DNA from: CAIKOD01 sp035543455
GTDB lineage: Archaea > Halobacteriota > Methanomicrobia > Methanomicrobiales > Methanospirillaceae
NCBI GenBank assembly: GCA_035543455.1
Contig: DATKKE010000037.1
Coordinates: 20,607 to 84,606, forward strand
Length of the DNA stretch: 64,000 bases
Direction: 5' to 3'
Positions 1-9,400 of this stretch are shown in pieces. Position numbers and translations under genes: made by a program. Positions within the stretch are counted from its first letter, which is position 1. Each line of letters begins with the position of its first letter. The notes beneath the pieces are model-generated. The model did not search any database, was not told where the DNA came from, and saw nothing but the letters and a program-made list of their open reading frames with translations.

Positions 1-1
1 G

Positions 2-1186
2 GCGATAGCAGAGGCCCGTGAAGCAGTCGATCTGATCAGGTACCATTGCAGTGTCTACCGTGAACATAATGGATTTATTTCACCGATGCAGCCAGAAAGC
101 GAGAACGCAGAGAGTACCAGCGTAATGCGGCCGTATGGCGTTTTTGCAGTGATCTCGCCCTTTAACTTTCCCCTTTCGCTTGCGACGGGGATGGCATGTT
201 CGGCGCTCCTCACAGGAAACAGTGTGATTTTGAAACCTGCAAGTGCAACACCTCTCACCTCCTTATGGCTGTACCGGGCATGTATCATGGCCGGGGTGCC
301 CCACGATACTGTTCACTACCTGACCGGGCCCGGGGAGAGATTTGGTGAGGTAATTACCGGACATGCTGGTATCGCGGGCATCGCCTTTACCGGGTCACGC
401 GATGCCGGAAACTGGATAAACCGTACGTTCCAGGAACGGCAACCATACAAGAAACCGGTAATTCTGGAACTGGGAAGTAAGAACCCTGTTATCGTTACGG
501 GGAATGCGGATGTCGAAAAAGCGGCAGAAGGTGTTTTTAAGTCGGCGTACGGGTATTGTGGACAAAAATGCAGTGCCACCTCGCGGGTCTATGTTCAGGA
601 AGATGTTGCCGGACAATTCATCGACCTGTTACGGGAGAGGACCGAGGCTCTTCGTGTCGGGGATCCCCGTCTCAAAGATATCTTTAACGGCCCGCTGATA
701 GACCGCCATGCCGTTGAACGGTATGTCGAAGCTGTTTCTCTGGCCCGGAACGACGGCATATCGGTTGTCACCGGCGGGGGAGTCATGACGGGTGGAATGT
801 ATGAAAGAGGGTACTTTGTACAACCCACGATACTCGCCGGAGTTCCTGAAGATCATTTCCTAGTGAAGAATGAGTTGTTTATTCCCCTCGTCGTAGTCAA
901 TACATTTTCTACCTTGCCGGAGGCGCTCCGGAAAGCAAACAATTCATATTACGGGCTTACCGCTGGAATCTTTTCGGAAGATGATGAAGAGGTGGCATAT
1001 TTCTTTGATACTATCCAGTCCGGTGTGACCTATGCAAACAGGCGGGGTGGTGCGACAACCGGTGCATGGCCCGGCTCGCAGCCTTTCGGGGGGTGGAAAG
1101 CGAGCGGGTCCACCGGCAAGGGAGTAGGCGGACCCTGGTATCTCCTCTCCTATCTTCGTGAACAGGCAAGGACGAGGATCAGATAA
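2..1186 (+). CDS. Aldehyde dehydrogenase, 1-pyrroline-5-carboxylate dehydrogenase-like (5' end outside window)
   Basis: NAD(P)-dependent aldehyde dehydrogenase, probably oxidising a semialdehyde in the cytoplasm. The reading frame is open from base 2, so the N-terminus lies upstream of the window; the first visible ATG (86) is internal. The catalytic glutamate sits in ELGSKNPVIV and the catalytic cysteine in YGYCGQKCSATSR; the GQKCSA.SR form is typical of the PruA/RocA (P5C dehydrogenase) branch. The C-terminus PFGGWKASGSTGKGVGGP is the usual family tail. The gene converges on the fumarate reductase operon with only 20 bp between stops. The exact substrate (P5C, succinate semialdehyde or another) is inference. 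Confidence 0.85.
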   Translation, partial: AIAEAREAVDLIRYHCSVYREHNGFISPMQPESENAESTSVMRPYGVFAVISPFNFPLSLATGMACSALLTGNSVILKPASATPLTSLWLYRACIMAGVPHDTVHYLTGPGERFGEVITGHAGIAGIAFTGSRDAGNWINRTFQERQPYKKPVILELGSKNPVIVTGNADVEKAAEGVFKSAYGYCGQKCSATSRVYVQEDVAGQFIDLLRERTEALRVGDPRLKDIFNGPLIDRHAVERYVEAVSLARNDGISVVTGGGVMTGGMYERGYFVQPTILAGVPEDHFLVKNELFIPLVVVNTFSTLPEALRKANNSYYGLTAGIFSEDDEEVAYFFDTIQSGVTYANRRGGATTGAWPGSQPFGGWKASGSTGKGVGGPWYLLSYLREQARTRIR

Positions 1187-1206
1187 TACCATTGGGCTGC
1201 AGAGAT

Positions 1207-1998
1207 TCAGATTCGCTCCTCTTTTGGACCTTCCTGCCCCTTTATAGTCAACAATTCTTTTCTGGCCTTTCCGATGGCAATATTTGGAGTGACCGATTTG
1301 GGGCAGACTTTCGCGCAATTGCCATGAAACCGGCATGCCCACCAGCCATCAGATGAATCCGCGGAGACCAGCCGCGATCCGTTCCGCGCTTCCCTGGGAT
1401 CGATATGGAACCGGTACAGGGTGGCAAGGGCAGCAGGCCCCGGATAACGGGGATTTTCAGCATTGACAGGACAGGCCCCGTAACAAGCTGCACACAGGAT
1501 ACAATTTGTATACGTTTCCAGGTCTTTTGCGTCTCCCGGGTCCATCAATCGTTCTTTAGCGGGATCCGGGCCGGCAGGTCTGAAAACGGGGTCCAGGAGA
1601 CGGTAATATCTGAAAAATTCCGACATATCGACGACAAGGTCCCTTATAACGGGGAGATGAGGCAGTGGTTCAACGAGTATATCTTCTCCCGGGTCCCATG
1701 AAATTGTTTCTGCAATGGCAGGATACGGTACGAGATCGATATGTCCGGTTCCTTTCAAAAGGGAACCGACCTGGGTCCGGCATGCAAGTCGTGGAATTTT
1801 ATTGATGAGCATTGCGCAGGTACCGCAGACCGCACCCCTGCAGGAATACCGAAACGTTAAGGTCTCGTCAAACTGTTCTTTTATCAGAAAAAGAGCCGAA
1901 AGAACTGTCATGCCCGGTCGATCGGTAAGGGAAAAAACATCATAATGAGCCGATGCTGCCGGTGCAGCTGCCGACCGGTAAATTTTCAGGTTCATCAA
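1207..1998 (-). CDS. sdhB: Succinate dehydrogenase/fumarate reductase iron-sulfur subunit
   Basis: Electron-transfer subunit of a fumarate reductase/succinate dehydrogenase, 263 residues. Three cluster motifs are visible in the normal order: a plant-type [2Fe-2S] motif near residues 54-74 (CRGAVCGTC and a later C), a [4Fe-4S] motif CILCAACYGACP near 166, and a [3Fe-4S]-type motif CRFHGNCAKVCP near 222. The ATG overlaps the stop of the flavoprotein gene by 4 bp (ATGA), so the two are translationally coupled. It lacks the HdrB-like CCG extension of thiol:fumarate reductase TfrB, and no membrane anchor gene follows. Whether it works as fumarate reductase or succinate dehydrogenase cannot be read from sequence. 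Confidence 0.93.
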   Translation of the reverse strand: MMNLKIYRSAAAPAASAHYDVFSLTDRPGMTVLSALFLIKEQFDETLTFRYSCRGAVCGTCAMLINKIPRLACRTQVGSLLKGTGHIDLVPYPAIAETISWDPGEDILVEPLPHLPVIRDLVVDMSEFFRYYRLLDPVFRPAGPDPAKERLMDPGDAKDLETYTNCILCAACYGACPVNAENPRYPGPAALATLYRFHIDPREARNGSRLVSADSSDGWWACRFHGNCAKVCPKSVTPNIAIGKARKELLTIKGQEGPKEERI

Positions 1999-3749
1999 TA
2001 AACACGCTCCCCAGGTTCGAACATCCCTGCTCTTACCGGTTCGTACCGTATGGAAACGGATCCCTGTTCAAGAGTGGCGATAGTGTGCATCATGAAACGG
2101 GCATCGTCCCTCAAAGGATAGTCCGTTCGTGCATGCGACCCCCTGCTCTCTTTCCGTTCTATAGCTCCTTTTGCAATCGCGGTTGCAAGGAGAACCATGT
2201 TCTGCAGTTCGAATGACTGTATAATTGACTGGTTAAAAATCCTGGTTTTATCTCTGACTACAATATTGTGGGACCGGTCCTCTATTGAAGCGAGCATCTC
2301 TATTCCTTCGGCCATTGTTTTCTGGTCCCTGAAAATTCCAAATCTGCTGACCATGATCTCCTTCAGTTCAATTCCCAGGGCGCCGGGGTTTTCACCTGCT
2401 TCACGGTTGAGCAGGTACTCTATTTCTCCATTTATTGCGAAAAGGGCAGTCTCTACTGCCTGTATCGATCCCACGGATTTTTCCCTGATATCCCCGATGA
2501 TTGTATCGGCAACGATTTTTCCGAAAACAACGGTTTCAAGAAGGGAATTTCCTCCAAGGCGGTTCGCACCGTGGACACTGATGCAGGCACATTCTCCTGC
2601 GGCGTAAAGGCCCGAAATGCATGTTGCCCCGTTATTATTCACATCGATCCCACCCATTGAATAGTGTTGTGCCGGCTGCACCGGTAGAGGTGACTTAACG
2701 GGGTCGATCCCAGCAAAATCAATCGCAATCTGCCTTATGCCGGGAAGACGGGTCTCGATAAGATCTTCTCCAAGACTTGTAAGGTCCAGGTGGACATAGT
2801 CACCGGGAAATCCCCTTCCCTCGATTATCTCGGTCTGTATAGCCCGTGCAACCACGTCCCGCGGAGCGAGATCCAACGATGAAGGAGCATAGCGCATCAT
2901 GAATCTCTCTCCCAGTCGGTTGACCAGTACCCCTCCTTCGCCCCTGGCACCTTCCGTGATGAGAATATTGGTACCGGCGAGTGAAGTAGGATGAAACTGG
3001 ACGAATTCCATGTCTTTTAAGGATGCTCCGGCACGGAAGGCCAGGGCGGTCCCGTCACCGGTATTAATCAGGGCATTGGTTGACCGGGAATAAATTCTCC
3101 CGAATCCTCCGGTGGCCATTAGTACCGCATCGGCACAAAAACCATGGACACGTCCGGTTCTTAGTTCAAGAGCAGTACACCCTGTACACTTGTCGTTTTC
3201 GGTCACGAGTGAAGTCACAAAAAACTCTTCATAAACAGGTATCTGCCGTGAGACCAGTTGTTCGTACAGGGTATGGAGAAGGTTATGCCCGGTCCGGTCT
3301 GCAGCGTAGCACGTCCTCGGAAAACCGGCTCCCCCGAACGGTCTCTGTGCAATTTTTCCATCGTTTCTCCGGGAAAATACCGTCCCCATATGTTCAAGGT
3401 CGAACACGGTTTTTGGGGCTTCCCTGCACATGAGAGCTACAGCATCCTGGTCTGCAAGATAATCGGATCCTTTTACCGTATCATATGCATGGGCCTGCCA
3501 GGTATCCTCCCCGGCATCATCGGCATTTCCAAGGGCCGCATTGATACCCCCCTGTGCCGCAACCGAATGAGACCTGAGCGGATGGACTTTGGAAATTATT
3601 GCGCTGGTAAATCCCTTTTCGTAAATTTCCAGTGCGGCCCGGAGACCGGTCAGACCCCCACCAATGATAACGCAGTTATAACGGTGAAGAACTGTTGTAT
3701 CGGGAACAGGGACCGTGTCCCGGCTGACGGCTGACATAATGTTGTTCAT
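1995..3749 (-). CDS. sdhA: Succinate dehydrogenase/fumarate reductase flavoprotein subunit
   Basis: Catalytic FAD subunit interconverting fumarate and succinate, 584 residues, the normal family length. It shows the N-terminal dinucleotide fold (VIIGGGLTGLRAAL, about 28-41), the histidine that normally binds FAD covalently (SHSVAAQGGINAAL, about 60-73), and the active-site blocks FHPTSLAG, ITEGARGEGG and HYSMGGIDVNNNG. First gene of a two-gene operon with the iron-sulfur subunit. In methanogens this enzyme is expected to make succinate from fumarate for the incomplete reductive TCA path; that role, and whether coenzyme M/B thiols or another donor feeds it, is inference. Confidence 0.94.
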   Translation of the reverse strand: MNNIMSAVSRDTVPVPDTTVLHRYNCVIIGGGLTGLRAALEIYEKGFTSAIISKVHPLRSHSVAAQGGINAALGNADDAGEDTWQAHAYDTVKGSDYLADQDAVALMCREAPKTVFDLEHMGTVFSRRNDGKIAQRPFGGAGFPRTCYAADRTGHNLLHTLYEQLVSRQIPVYEEFFVTSLVTENDKCTGCTALELRTGRVHGFCADAVLMATGGFGRIYSRSTNALINTGDGTALAFRAGASLKDMEFVQFHPTSLAGTNILITEGARGEGGVLVNRLGERFMMRYAPSSLDLAPRDVVARAIQTEIIEGRGFPGDYVHLDLTSLGEDLIETRLPGIRQIAIDFAGIDPVKSPLPVQPAQHYSMGGIDVNNNGATCISGLYAAGECACISVHGANRLGGNSLLETVVFGKIVADTIIGDIREKSVGSIQAVETALFAINGEIEYLLNREAGENPGALGIELKEIMVSRFGIFRDQKTMAEGIEMLASIEDRSHNIVVRDKTRIFNQSIIQSFELQNMVLLATAIAKGAIERKESRGSHARTDYPLRDDARFMMHTIATLEQGSVSIRYEPVRAGMFEPGERVY

Positions 3750-3954
3750 TATCGATAAGGGACATAAAGCATGTGGTACGTAAAGGGGTGATTGAAAACG
3801 TTTAAAAGGAGGGAATTTATGGTAAATTGTCTCATTACTTTTTTTCCTTACCCATATGACGTGTCGGACCGGTTATATCTGAAAGAAGTACAGGGATCAA
3901 TTATTTATAATGGGAGGATAATTCACGCCTACCAGCAAGTGAGGTTTCATGCAT

Positions 3955-4278
3955 ATGACCGAATCAGTTATTGAGCGGCTGAAAAAATTTGAACGTGACC
4001 ACGAAGTATACGTGGATGCTGCGGACGAGAAATCCTACTGGATCATCACGGCAAAAATTCCCCAAAAGGGAAAACATGCGCACAGGATGAAACAATATAT
4101 CGGTGCGACCAATGCAAAAGGCAGCGTGGTCGTGATAGATAATCCCGTACTGTCAGAAAACTATTACGTCGAACAATGGGAGGGCATCGAAACCTTTGAT
4201 GATTTTCTTGAACGCGGGTTTAAACGGATCCTGGAAGATATCGAGGAATACGAAACCGGATCGAAGAAGAGTTGTTGA
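3955..4278 (+). CDS. Hypothetical protein, small charged
   Basis: Protein of about 107 residues with no family I recognise. It is acidic and mixed alpha/beta in composition, without signal peptide or membrane segment; the C-terminus (residues 75-107) looks helical and acidic. Two in-frame ATGs exist at 3949 and 3955. A GAGGT motif at 3941-3945 lies 3 nt before the first and 9 nt before the second, so 3955 is preferred. It is transcribed away from the sdhAB operon, sharing a roughly 200-bp divergent promoter region with it. Confidence 0.65.
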   Translation: MTESVIERLKKFERDHEVYVDAADEKSYWIITAKIPQKGKHAHRMKQYIGATNAKGSVVVIDNPVLSENYYVEQWEGIETFDDFLERGFKRILEDIEEYETGSKKSC

Positions 4279-4604
4279 TGTCTGCCGGGGGATTGGTGAT
4301 CAATGCAGCCGTGTCTTTTTCTTCTGTTGTCACCTGGAATATGAGAATCGATCACCTCACAATCAAAGCAGGCAGGCCGATGTGACGATTTTTCAGGGTG
4401 CTGTTTCGCCCCGTTACCCATGAAAACAAAACGGGATGAACCCCCGGGGTCAGGGGCCCTGTTTTATGCGGATCTGTCCGCCCGGCATGATGGTCAGGGC
4501 GTCTCGCCAGAAAAACCCAGGGATAAGATTGTGGTATGAGATCCTCACGGGCATTGCCGACTACTGTCATTTTATTATAATGCGGTAATTACGGATCATT
4601 GTTA
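4279..4604. other. Intergenic stretch, no gene recognised
   Basis: Contains a G/C-rich patch near 4435-4465 and a TATA-like AT stretch (4571-4582) about 25-30 bp before the DedA start. The short open frames here have no ribosome binding site and no recognisable similarity. Confidence 0.5.
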
Positions 4605-5252
4605 ATGTCCGATATTACCGGGATATTTACCAATCTCACGACGACTCTTCCAGTCCAGGTCGAACGCTACGGAGTCTGGATCTACCTGTTGATTTTCCTC
4701 TCGATCCTCGTTGCCTCGAGTTTCATTATCACGCCATTTCCCGGCAATTCCCTGCTTTTCGTATCAGGAGCACTCAGCACGACGCACCAGCTTGAGATAT
4801 CGTGGTTGTTATTTACTGCCGTAGCAGCTGCTTATGTCGGTTACGATATAAATTACTGGAGTGGCAGGCTTCTGGGAATAACGGTCTGTAAACGAGGTTG
4901 TCCGGGTGTTTTCGAGGAAAAAAATATCAGAAAATCCCTCGACCTGATGAAACGATACGGGACCATTTCAATAATCGTCAGCCGTTTTATTCCGGCGGTA
5001 AATCTTCCGCCTTTTTTTGCCGGGATGGAATCGATGAACTACCGGTTCTATGTTGGCATGAACCTCGCCGGGGCCGTTGCCTGGTCCGGGAGTGTCCTCT
5101 CCATCGGATACCTGTTCGGTGGAATTCAGGTCATCCAGGTGATTCTGCCCGTTCTTTTCTATATTATCGTTATTATCGTTCTTATTTCTCTCGCTGTAAC
5201 AGTAGTGATAGTGGTAAGGGCATACAGTACCGGGAAAACGAGTCCCGGTTAA
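4605..5252 (+). CDS. DedA family (VTT domain) membrane protein
   Basis: Polytopic membrane protein of about 215 residues of the DedA/SNARE-associated family, whose bacterial members are linked to polyprenyl-phosphate or lipid flipping and membrane homeostasis. It shows the family hallmarks: a first membrane block with FPGNSLLFVSGAL, the central GRLLG segment, and the re-entrant motif SRFIPAVNLPPFFAGMESMNYRFYVGMNLAGAVAW, followed by two hydrophobic C-terminal helices. An upstream in-frame TTG at 4599 is possible, but ATG 4605 is preferred. The gene converges on the flavoprotein gene that follows, with only 8 bp between stop codons. Substrate unknown. Confidence 0.88.
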   Translation: MSDITGIFTNLTTTLPVQVERYGVWIYLLIFLSILVASSFIITPFPGNSLLFVSGALSTTHQLEISWLLFTAVAAAYVGYDINYWSGRLLGITVCKRGCPGVFEEKNIRKSLDLMKRYGTISIIVSRFIPAVNLPPFFAGMESMNYRFYVGMNLAGAVAWSGSVLSIGYLFGGIQVIQVILPVLFYIIVIIVLISLAVTVVIVVRAYSTGKTSPG

Positions 5253-5260
5253 CTGTATAC

Positions 5261-6136
5261 CTATAACCTGATAGATTGGTGTACGAGAGTCTTCACATCA
5301 GATTCGGCTTCTTCTATATTTTTTACAGAGAACCGGTTGTCCATATCATCAAACAGGATCTCTCCGGCCGGAATAATCCCTGATATTTCCATAAATGCCC
5401 TGACGACACGCTTCGTGCAGGTAAAATTTGATACCCCTTTCCGGCCCGCAACAGCAAACAATAGTCCCTTTGGCCGATTTTCCAGGATCCCAAGAGTCAG
5501 GGCCGCGTGATAAGGCAGGGACCGGTCGAATACCGTTTTGAGACCTGCCGGGACGGTATTCGTATATACCGGTGAACAGATCGCGACAAGCTCTGCGTTC
5601 CTGATGGCATAAAGAATCTCTTCCATATCGTCTCTGAATGTACAGGCGCCTGAATTAAAGCACTGGTAACACCCTATGCAGGAATGCAGTTCCATATCGT
5701 GGGGAAAGAAGACATGCACGGTCTTGCCCGCATTCCGTGCGGCTTCCATCACCCACCCTGCAATAAAACCGCAATTACCATCCGCTCTCGGGCTTCCCTG
5801 GAGGACAACGACCTCAACCCTGGATAACCGGGGATTAACCGGATCGTGTTCTTTCACTGGTGGGATCAGCCTTCCTGGGTCTTCCAGCAGGATTCTCTCC
5901 CATTCGTTCATTTTTTCCCGTGAGACCTGTTCGGCGTCACCAGGGTACCCGGGGGTATATTCAAACGTGTTGGTTCTGAAAACAAGCGAGAGCTGACCGT
6001 TCATTATTAAAGAAACGCAATATCGAAACATTCCGGGAAAAATACTGGAGAAATCCTCTCTGCTAAGAATAAGGTTATATGTTGCCGTTCCGGTCCTGAT
6101 CTTCCTGGAATCAAGGATCCGGGTTTCATCACCCAT
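5261..6136 (-). CDS. Iron-sulfur flavoprotein (NADPH-dependent FMN reductase fold) with extra N-terminal domain
   Basis: FMN-binding redox protein of 291 residues. Residues from about 106 carry the flavodoxin-like start VEVVVLQGSPRADGNCGF, followed near 148 by the compact cluster motif CIGCYQCFNSGAC, which fits the CX2CX2CX4-7C pattern of archaeal iron-sulfur flavoproteins (Isf). SPVYTNTVPAGLKTVFDR is the usual FMN-domain dimer segment. The first 105 residues form an additional domain that I do not recognise. Isf proteins are linked to disposal of oxygen or peroxide in methanogens; a similar role here is inference. A single-gene unit, divergent from the PEGA surface protein. Confidence 0.85.
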   Translation of the reverse strand: MGDETRILDSRKIRTGTATYNLILSREDFSSIFPGMFRYCVSLIMNGQLSLVFRTNTFEYTPGYPGDAEQVSREKMNEWERILLEDPGRLIPPVKEHDPVNPRLSRVEVVVLQGSPRADGNCGFIAGWVMEAARNAGKTVHVFFPHDMELHSCIGCYQCFNSGACTFRDDMEEILYAIRNAELVAICSPVYTNTVPAGLKTVFDRSLPYHAALTLGILENRPKGLLFAVAGRKGVSNFTCTKRVVRAFMEISGIIPAGEILFDDMDNRFSVKNIEEAESDVKTLVHQSIRL

Positions 6137-6263
6137 AAGAAGATAGTAAATACGTACCGGTGATATAAAGATGATTACCTGACGCCCGATCAGACCTCAT
6201 GCCCGCGCAGGCATGCAATTTCGCAACCTGCCTGTGAATGAGGGAAATCTAACGGATTCTCCA

Positions 6264-6291
6264 ATAAAATATATATATATATATATTTATG
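6264..6291. promoter_or_regulatory. Alternating TA tract in divergent promoter region
   Basis: A run of alternating T and A about 20 bp long lies between two divergent genes, 110-140 bp before the large surface protein and 130 bp before the flavoprotein. It could hold the TATA box of either gene, and such tracts also vary in length by slippage, so expression phase variation is conceivable but unproven. Confidence 0.4.
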
Positions 6292-6403
6292 GGTGAAGAT
6301 CTATGTCAACTTACATATACCAGATTGAAATAATATTTGAATGCTTGGATCTATCCACACGGCATCATGTGGTTCGATAGGTCCCGATCAAGGTGGTTGT
6401 AAC

Positions 6404-9400
6404 ATGAAGATGAATAGTACTACAGCTCTGCTCACCATCGGAGTTCTTGTTCTGCTTGCATTAATTCCTGCAGGTTCTGCAAGCCCCCAGGTGACGTATT
6501 ATACTCCTCACGAAGGCCAGAATAATGCCGATGTAATAATATATTACACAGGTATTGGATTTTTATCCGACTGTACTGCGTATCTTTCAAGGACCGGTTA
6601 CCCTGATATTCATCCGATAAGCATTTCTCTGGCCAACCAGACGAACCAGTCGGCGCAACTTCTCATTGGAACATATAATCTTGTAGGTGCGGAACCGGGG
6701 GACTGGGATATCCATGTCCTGAACACGGACGGATCCAATCTTGTCATTCCTGATGGTTTTACCATCACCGGACCTCCGCCACCTACGCCGGGAAGCATAT
6801 CAGTCAATTCAAACCCTTCGGGTGCCTTGATATACCTGGACGGAAGCTCTACCGGTCAGACAACAAATTCACTTCTTACCGGTATCACACCAGGGACGCA
6901 CACTGTTCTCCTGACCCTGACGGGTTACTACAATGCTTCCCAGCAGGTAACGGTGTATTCGGGACAGACTGCCATTGTGTCCCTGACGCTCGTGCCGATC
7001 CCGCCACCGCCTCCTACGACCGGGAATATTTCTGTCAGTTCAAATCCGACAGGTGCATTAATTTTCCTTGATGGAAGCAGCACCGGGCTTGTGACGAATT
7101 CCCTGTTCACCTCGATCCAACCCGGGACACACAGTGTTCTCCTGACCCTTCCCGGATATTATAACTCGAGCCAGCAGGTTACCGTCACGGCGGGTCAGAC
7201 GACACAGGTATATTTCTCGCTCGTGCCGATCCCGGTCCCGCCGCCCACTACCGGGAACATTTCAATCACGTCCAGCCCGTCAGGAGCCCTGATTTACCTC
7301 GACGGTGCCAGTACCGGTCAGAACACCAATACTATCCTGCCCAATATCAATCCCGGATCTCATTCGGTGCTGCTGACACTGAGCGGTTACCAGAACTTTA
7401 CTACCCAGGTTATCGTCGTTGCAGGACAAACCACGCAGATATACGCGACACTAAGCCCGATCCAGCCACCGCCTCCTACGACCGGAAATATTTCAGTCAG
7501 TTCGAATCCAACCGGTGCCCTCATTTATCTCGATACCGTGAACACCGGTCAGAATACCAATACGATATTACCAAACATCAATCCCGGGTCACATTCCGTC
7601 CGCCTTAACCTGACCGGGTACCAGGATGCCACCGCCCAGGTAACGGTAACGGCTGGGCAGACCGCCCAGGTCTTCATCGCTCTCATACCGGCCCCCGGAC
7701 CCGTTCCGACAACCGGGAATTTATCGGTGATGTCGAGTCCCACAGGTGCCCTGATATACATCGACAGTTCGAGTACCGGGCAGGCTACCAATTCGGTGAT
7801 TACCGGAATCGCACCGGGATCGCATCTGGTAACGCTCAAACTTACAGGATATCAGGACTTCAACGGCCAGGTCCTTATCACCGCAGGCCAGACGGCTCAG
7901 TTGTATGCATCGATGGTCCCGATCCAGCCACCAGGTCCGACAAAGGGAAATATTTCCGTTACATCGAACCCGGCAGGCGCCCGGGTATACCTTGACGGCG
8001 TATTTACCGGTCAGACCACGAATACCCAGCTTCAAAACATCGACCCGGGGTCCCATGCTGTGTTGCTGACTCTGCCCGGATACCAGAACGTTACCACCCA
8101 GGTGACGGTTACAGCCGGGCAGACGACCCAGGTGTTTGTCTCGTTTGTACCTGTGCCGCCGACAAGTGGGAATATATCGGTCAGCTCGGATCCGGCGGGA
8201 GCTGCCATTTATCTTGACGGATCATCGACTGGTTACGTCACGAATGCCCTTCTTACCGGGATTACTCCGGGTTCTCACACGGTCTCACTGACATTGGCCG
8301 GGTACCAGAATGTATCGACGCAGATAACAGTGATAGCAGGGCAGACAGTACTGGTTTTCGCTTCTCTCGCCCCGAATCCAACGAGCGGGAATATCCAGGT
8401 CAGTTCCGGTCCTTCAGGGGCGATGATCTTTCTCGACGGTGCTGATACAGGTCAGGTCACGAATGCCGTACTGAATGGAATCGCACCAGGATCGCATAAT
8501 GTGGCATTGTCCCTTAGGGGGTACCAGAACTTCAGTGCCCAGGTTACCGTTACTGCAGGCCAGACGGTACCGATGTATGCCACCCTCATCCCGATAGCCC
8601 CGCCAGTCCCAACCACCGGGAATATATCGGTCAGCTCAGGTCCATCGGGCGCAAGGATCTTCCTTGATGGCGTTAACACCGGGCAGATAACAAATTCAGT
8701 CATTCCGAACGTTGCTCCGGGATCCCACTCCGTAGTCATCAACCTCACGGGATACCAGGACGTAGCAGCACAGGTCAATGTAATTGCCGGCCAGACATCC
8801 CAGGTGTTTGCCACCTTGACACCAGTGACACCGCCGGTACCGACAACCGGAAATATCTCGGTGAGTTCCTATCCGACCGGAGCCCTGATCTATCTTGATG
8901 GTTCAAATACCGGCCAGACTACAAACACAATACTCTATAATATTGCCCCGGGTTCCCATACTATTCTCCTGAATCTCACCGGGTACCAGAACGGGACGGC
9001 ACAGGTAATGGTTATCGCTGGCCAGACTGCCCAGGTCTATGCCACACTTCTTCCTGTTACTCCGCCGGCCCCGACGAAGGGGAGTATATCAGTCTATTCG
9101 AGTCCGGTAGGGGCTTTAGTATATCTTGACGGGGTGAATACGGGTCAGATCACGAACACACTCCTGACCGGAATTACACCCGGATCCCATACGGTTCTTC
9201 TGAATCTTACCGGGTATAAAAACAATACCGTACAGGTGACCGTGGTTGCCGGCCAGACGACCCAGGTGTTCGTTACACTTACTCCCGTTAAACCACCGGT
9301 ACCGACAACAGGGGCTATCAGTGTAAATTCTAACCCAATGGGGGCCGAAATTTTCCTGGACGGGATGGATACCGGGGAAGAAACCAGTTCCTTGCTGACC

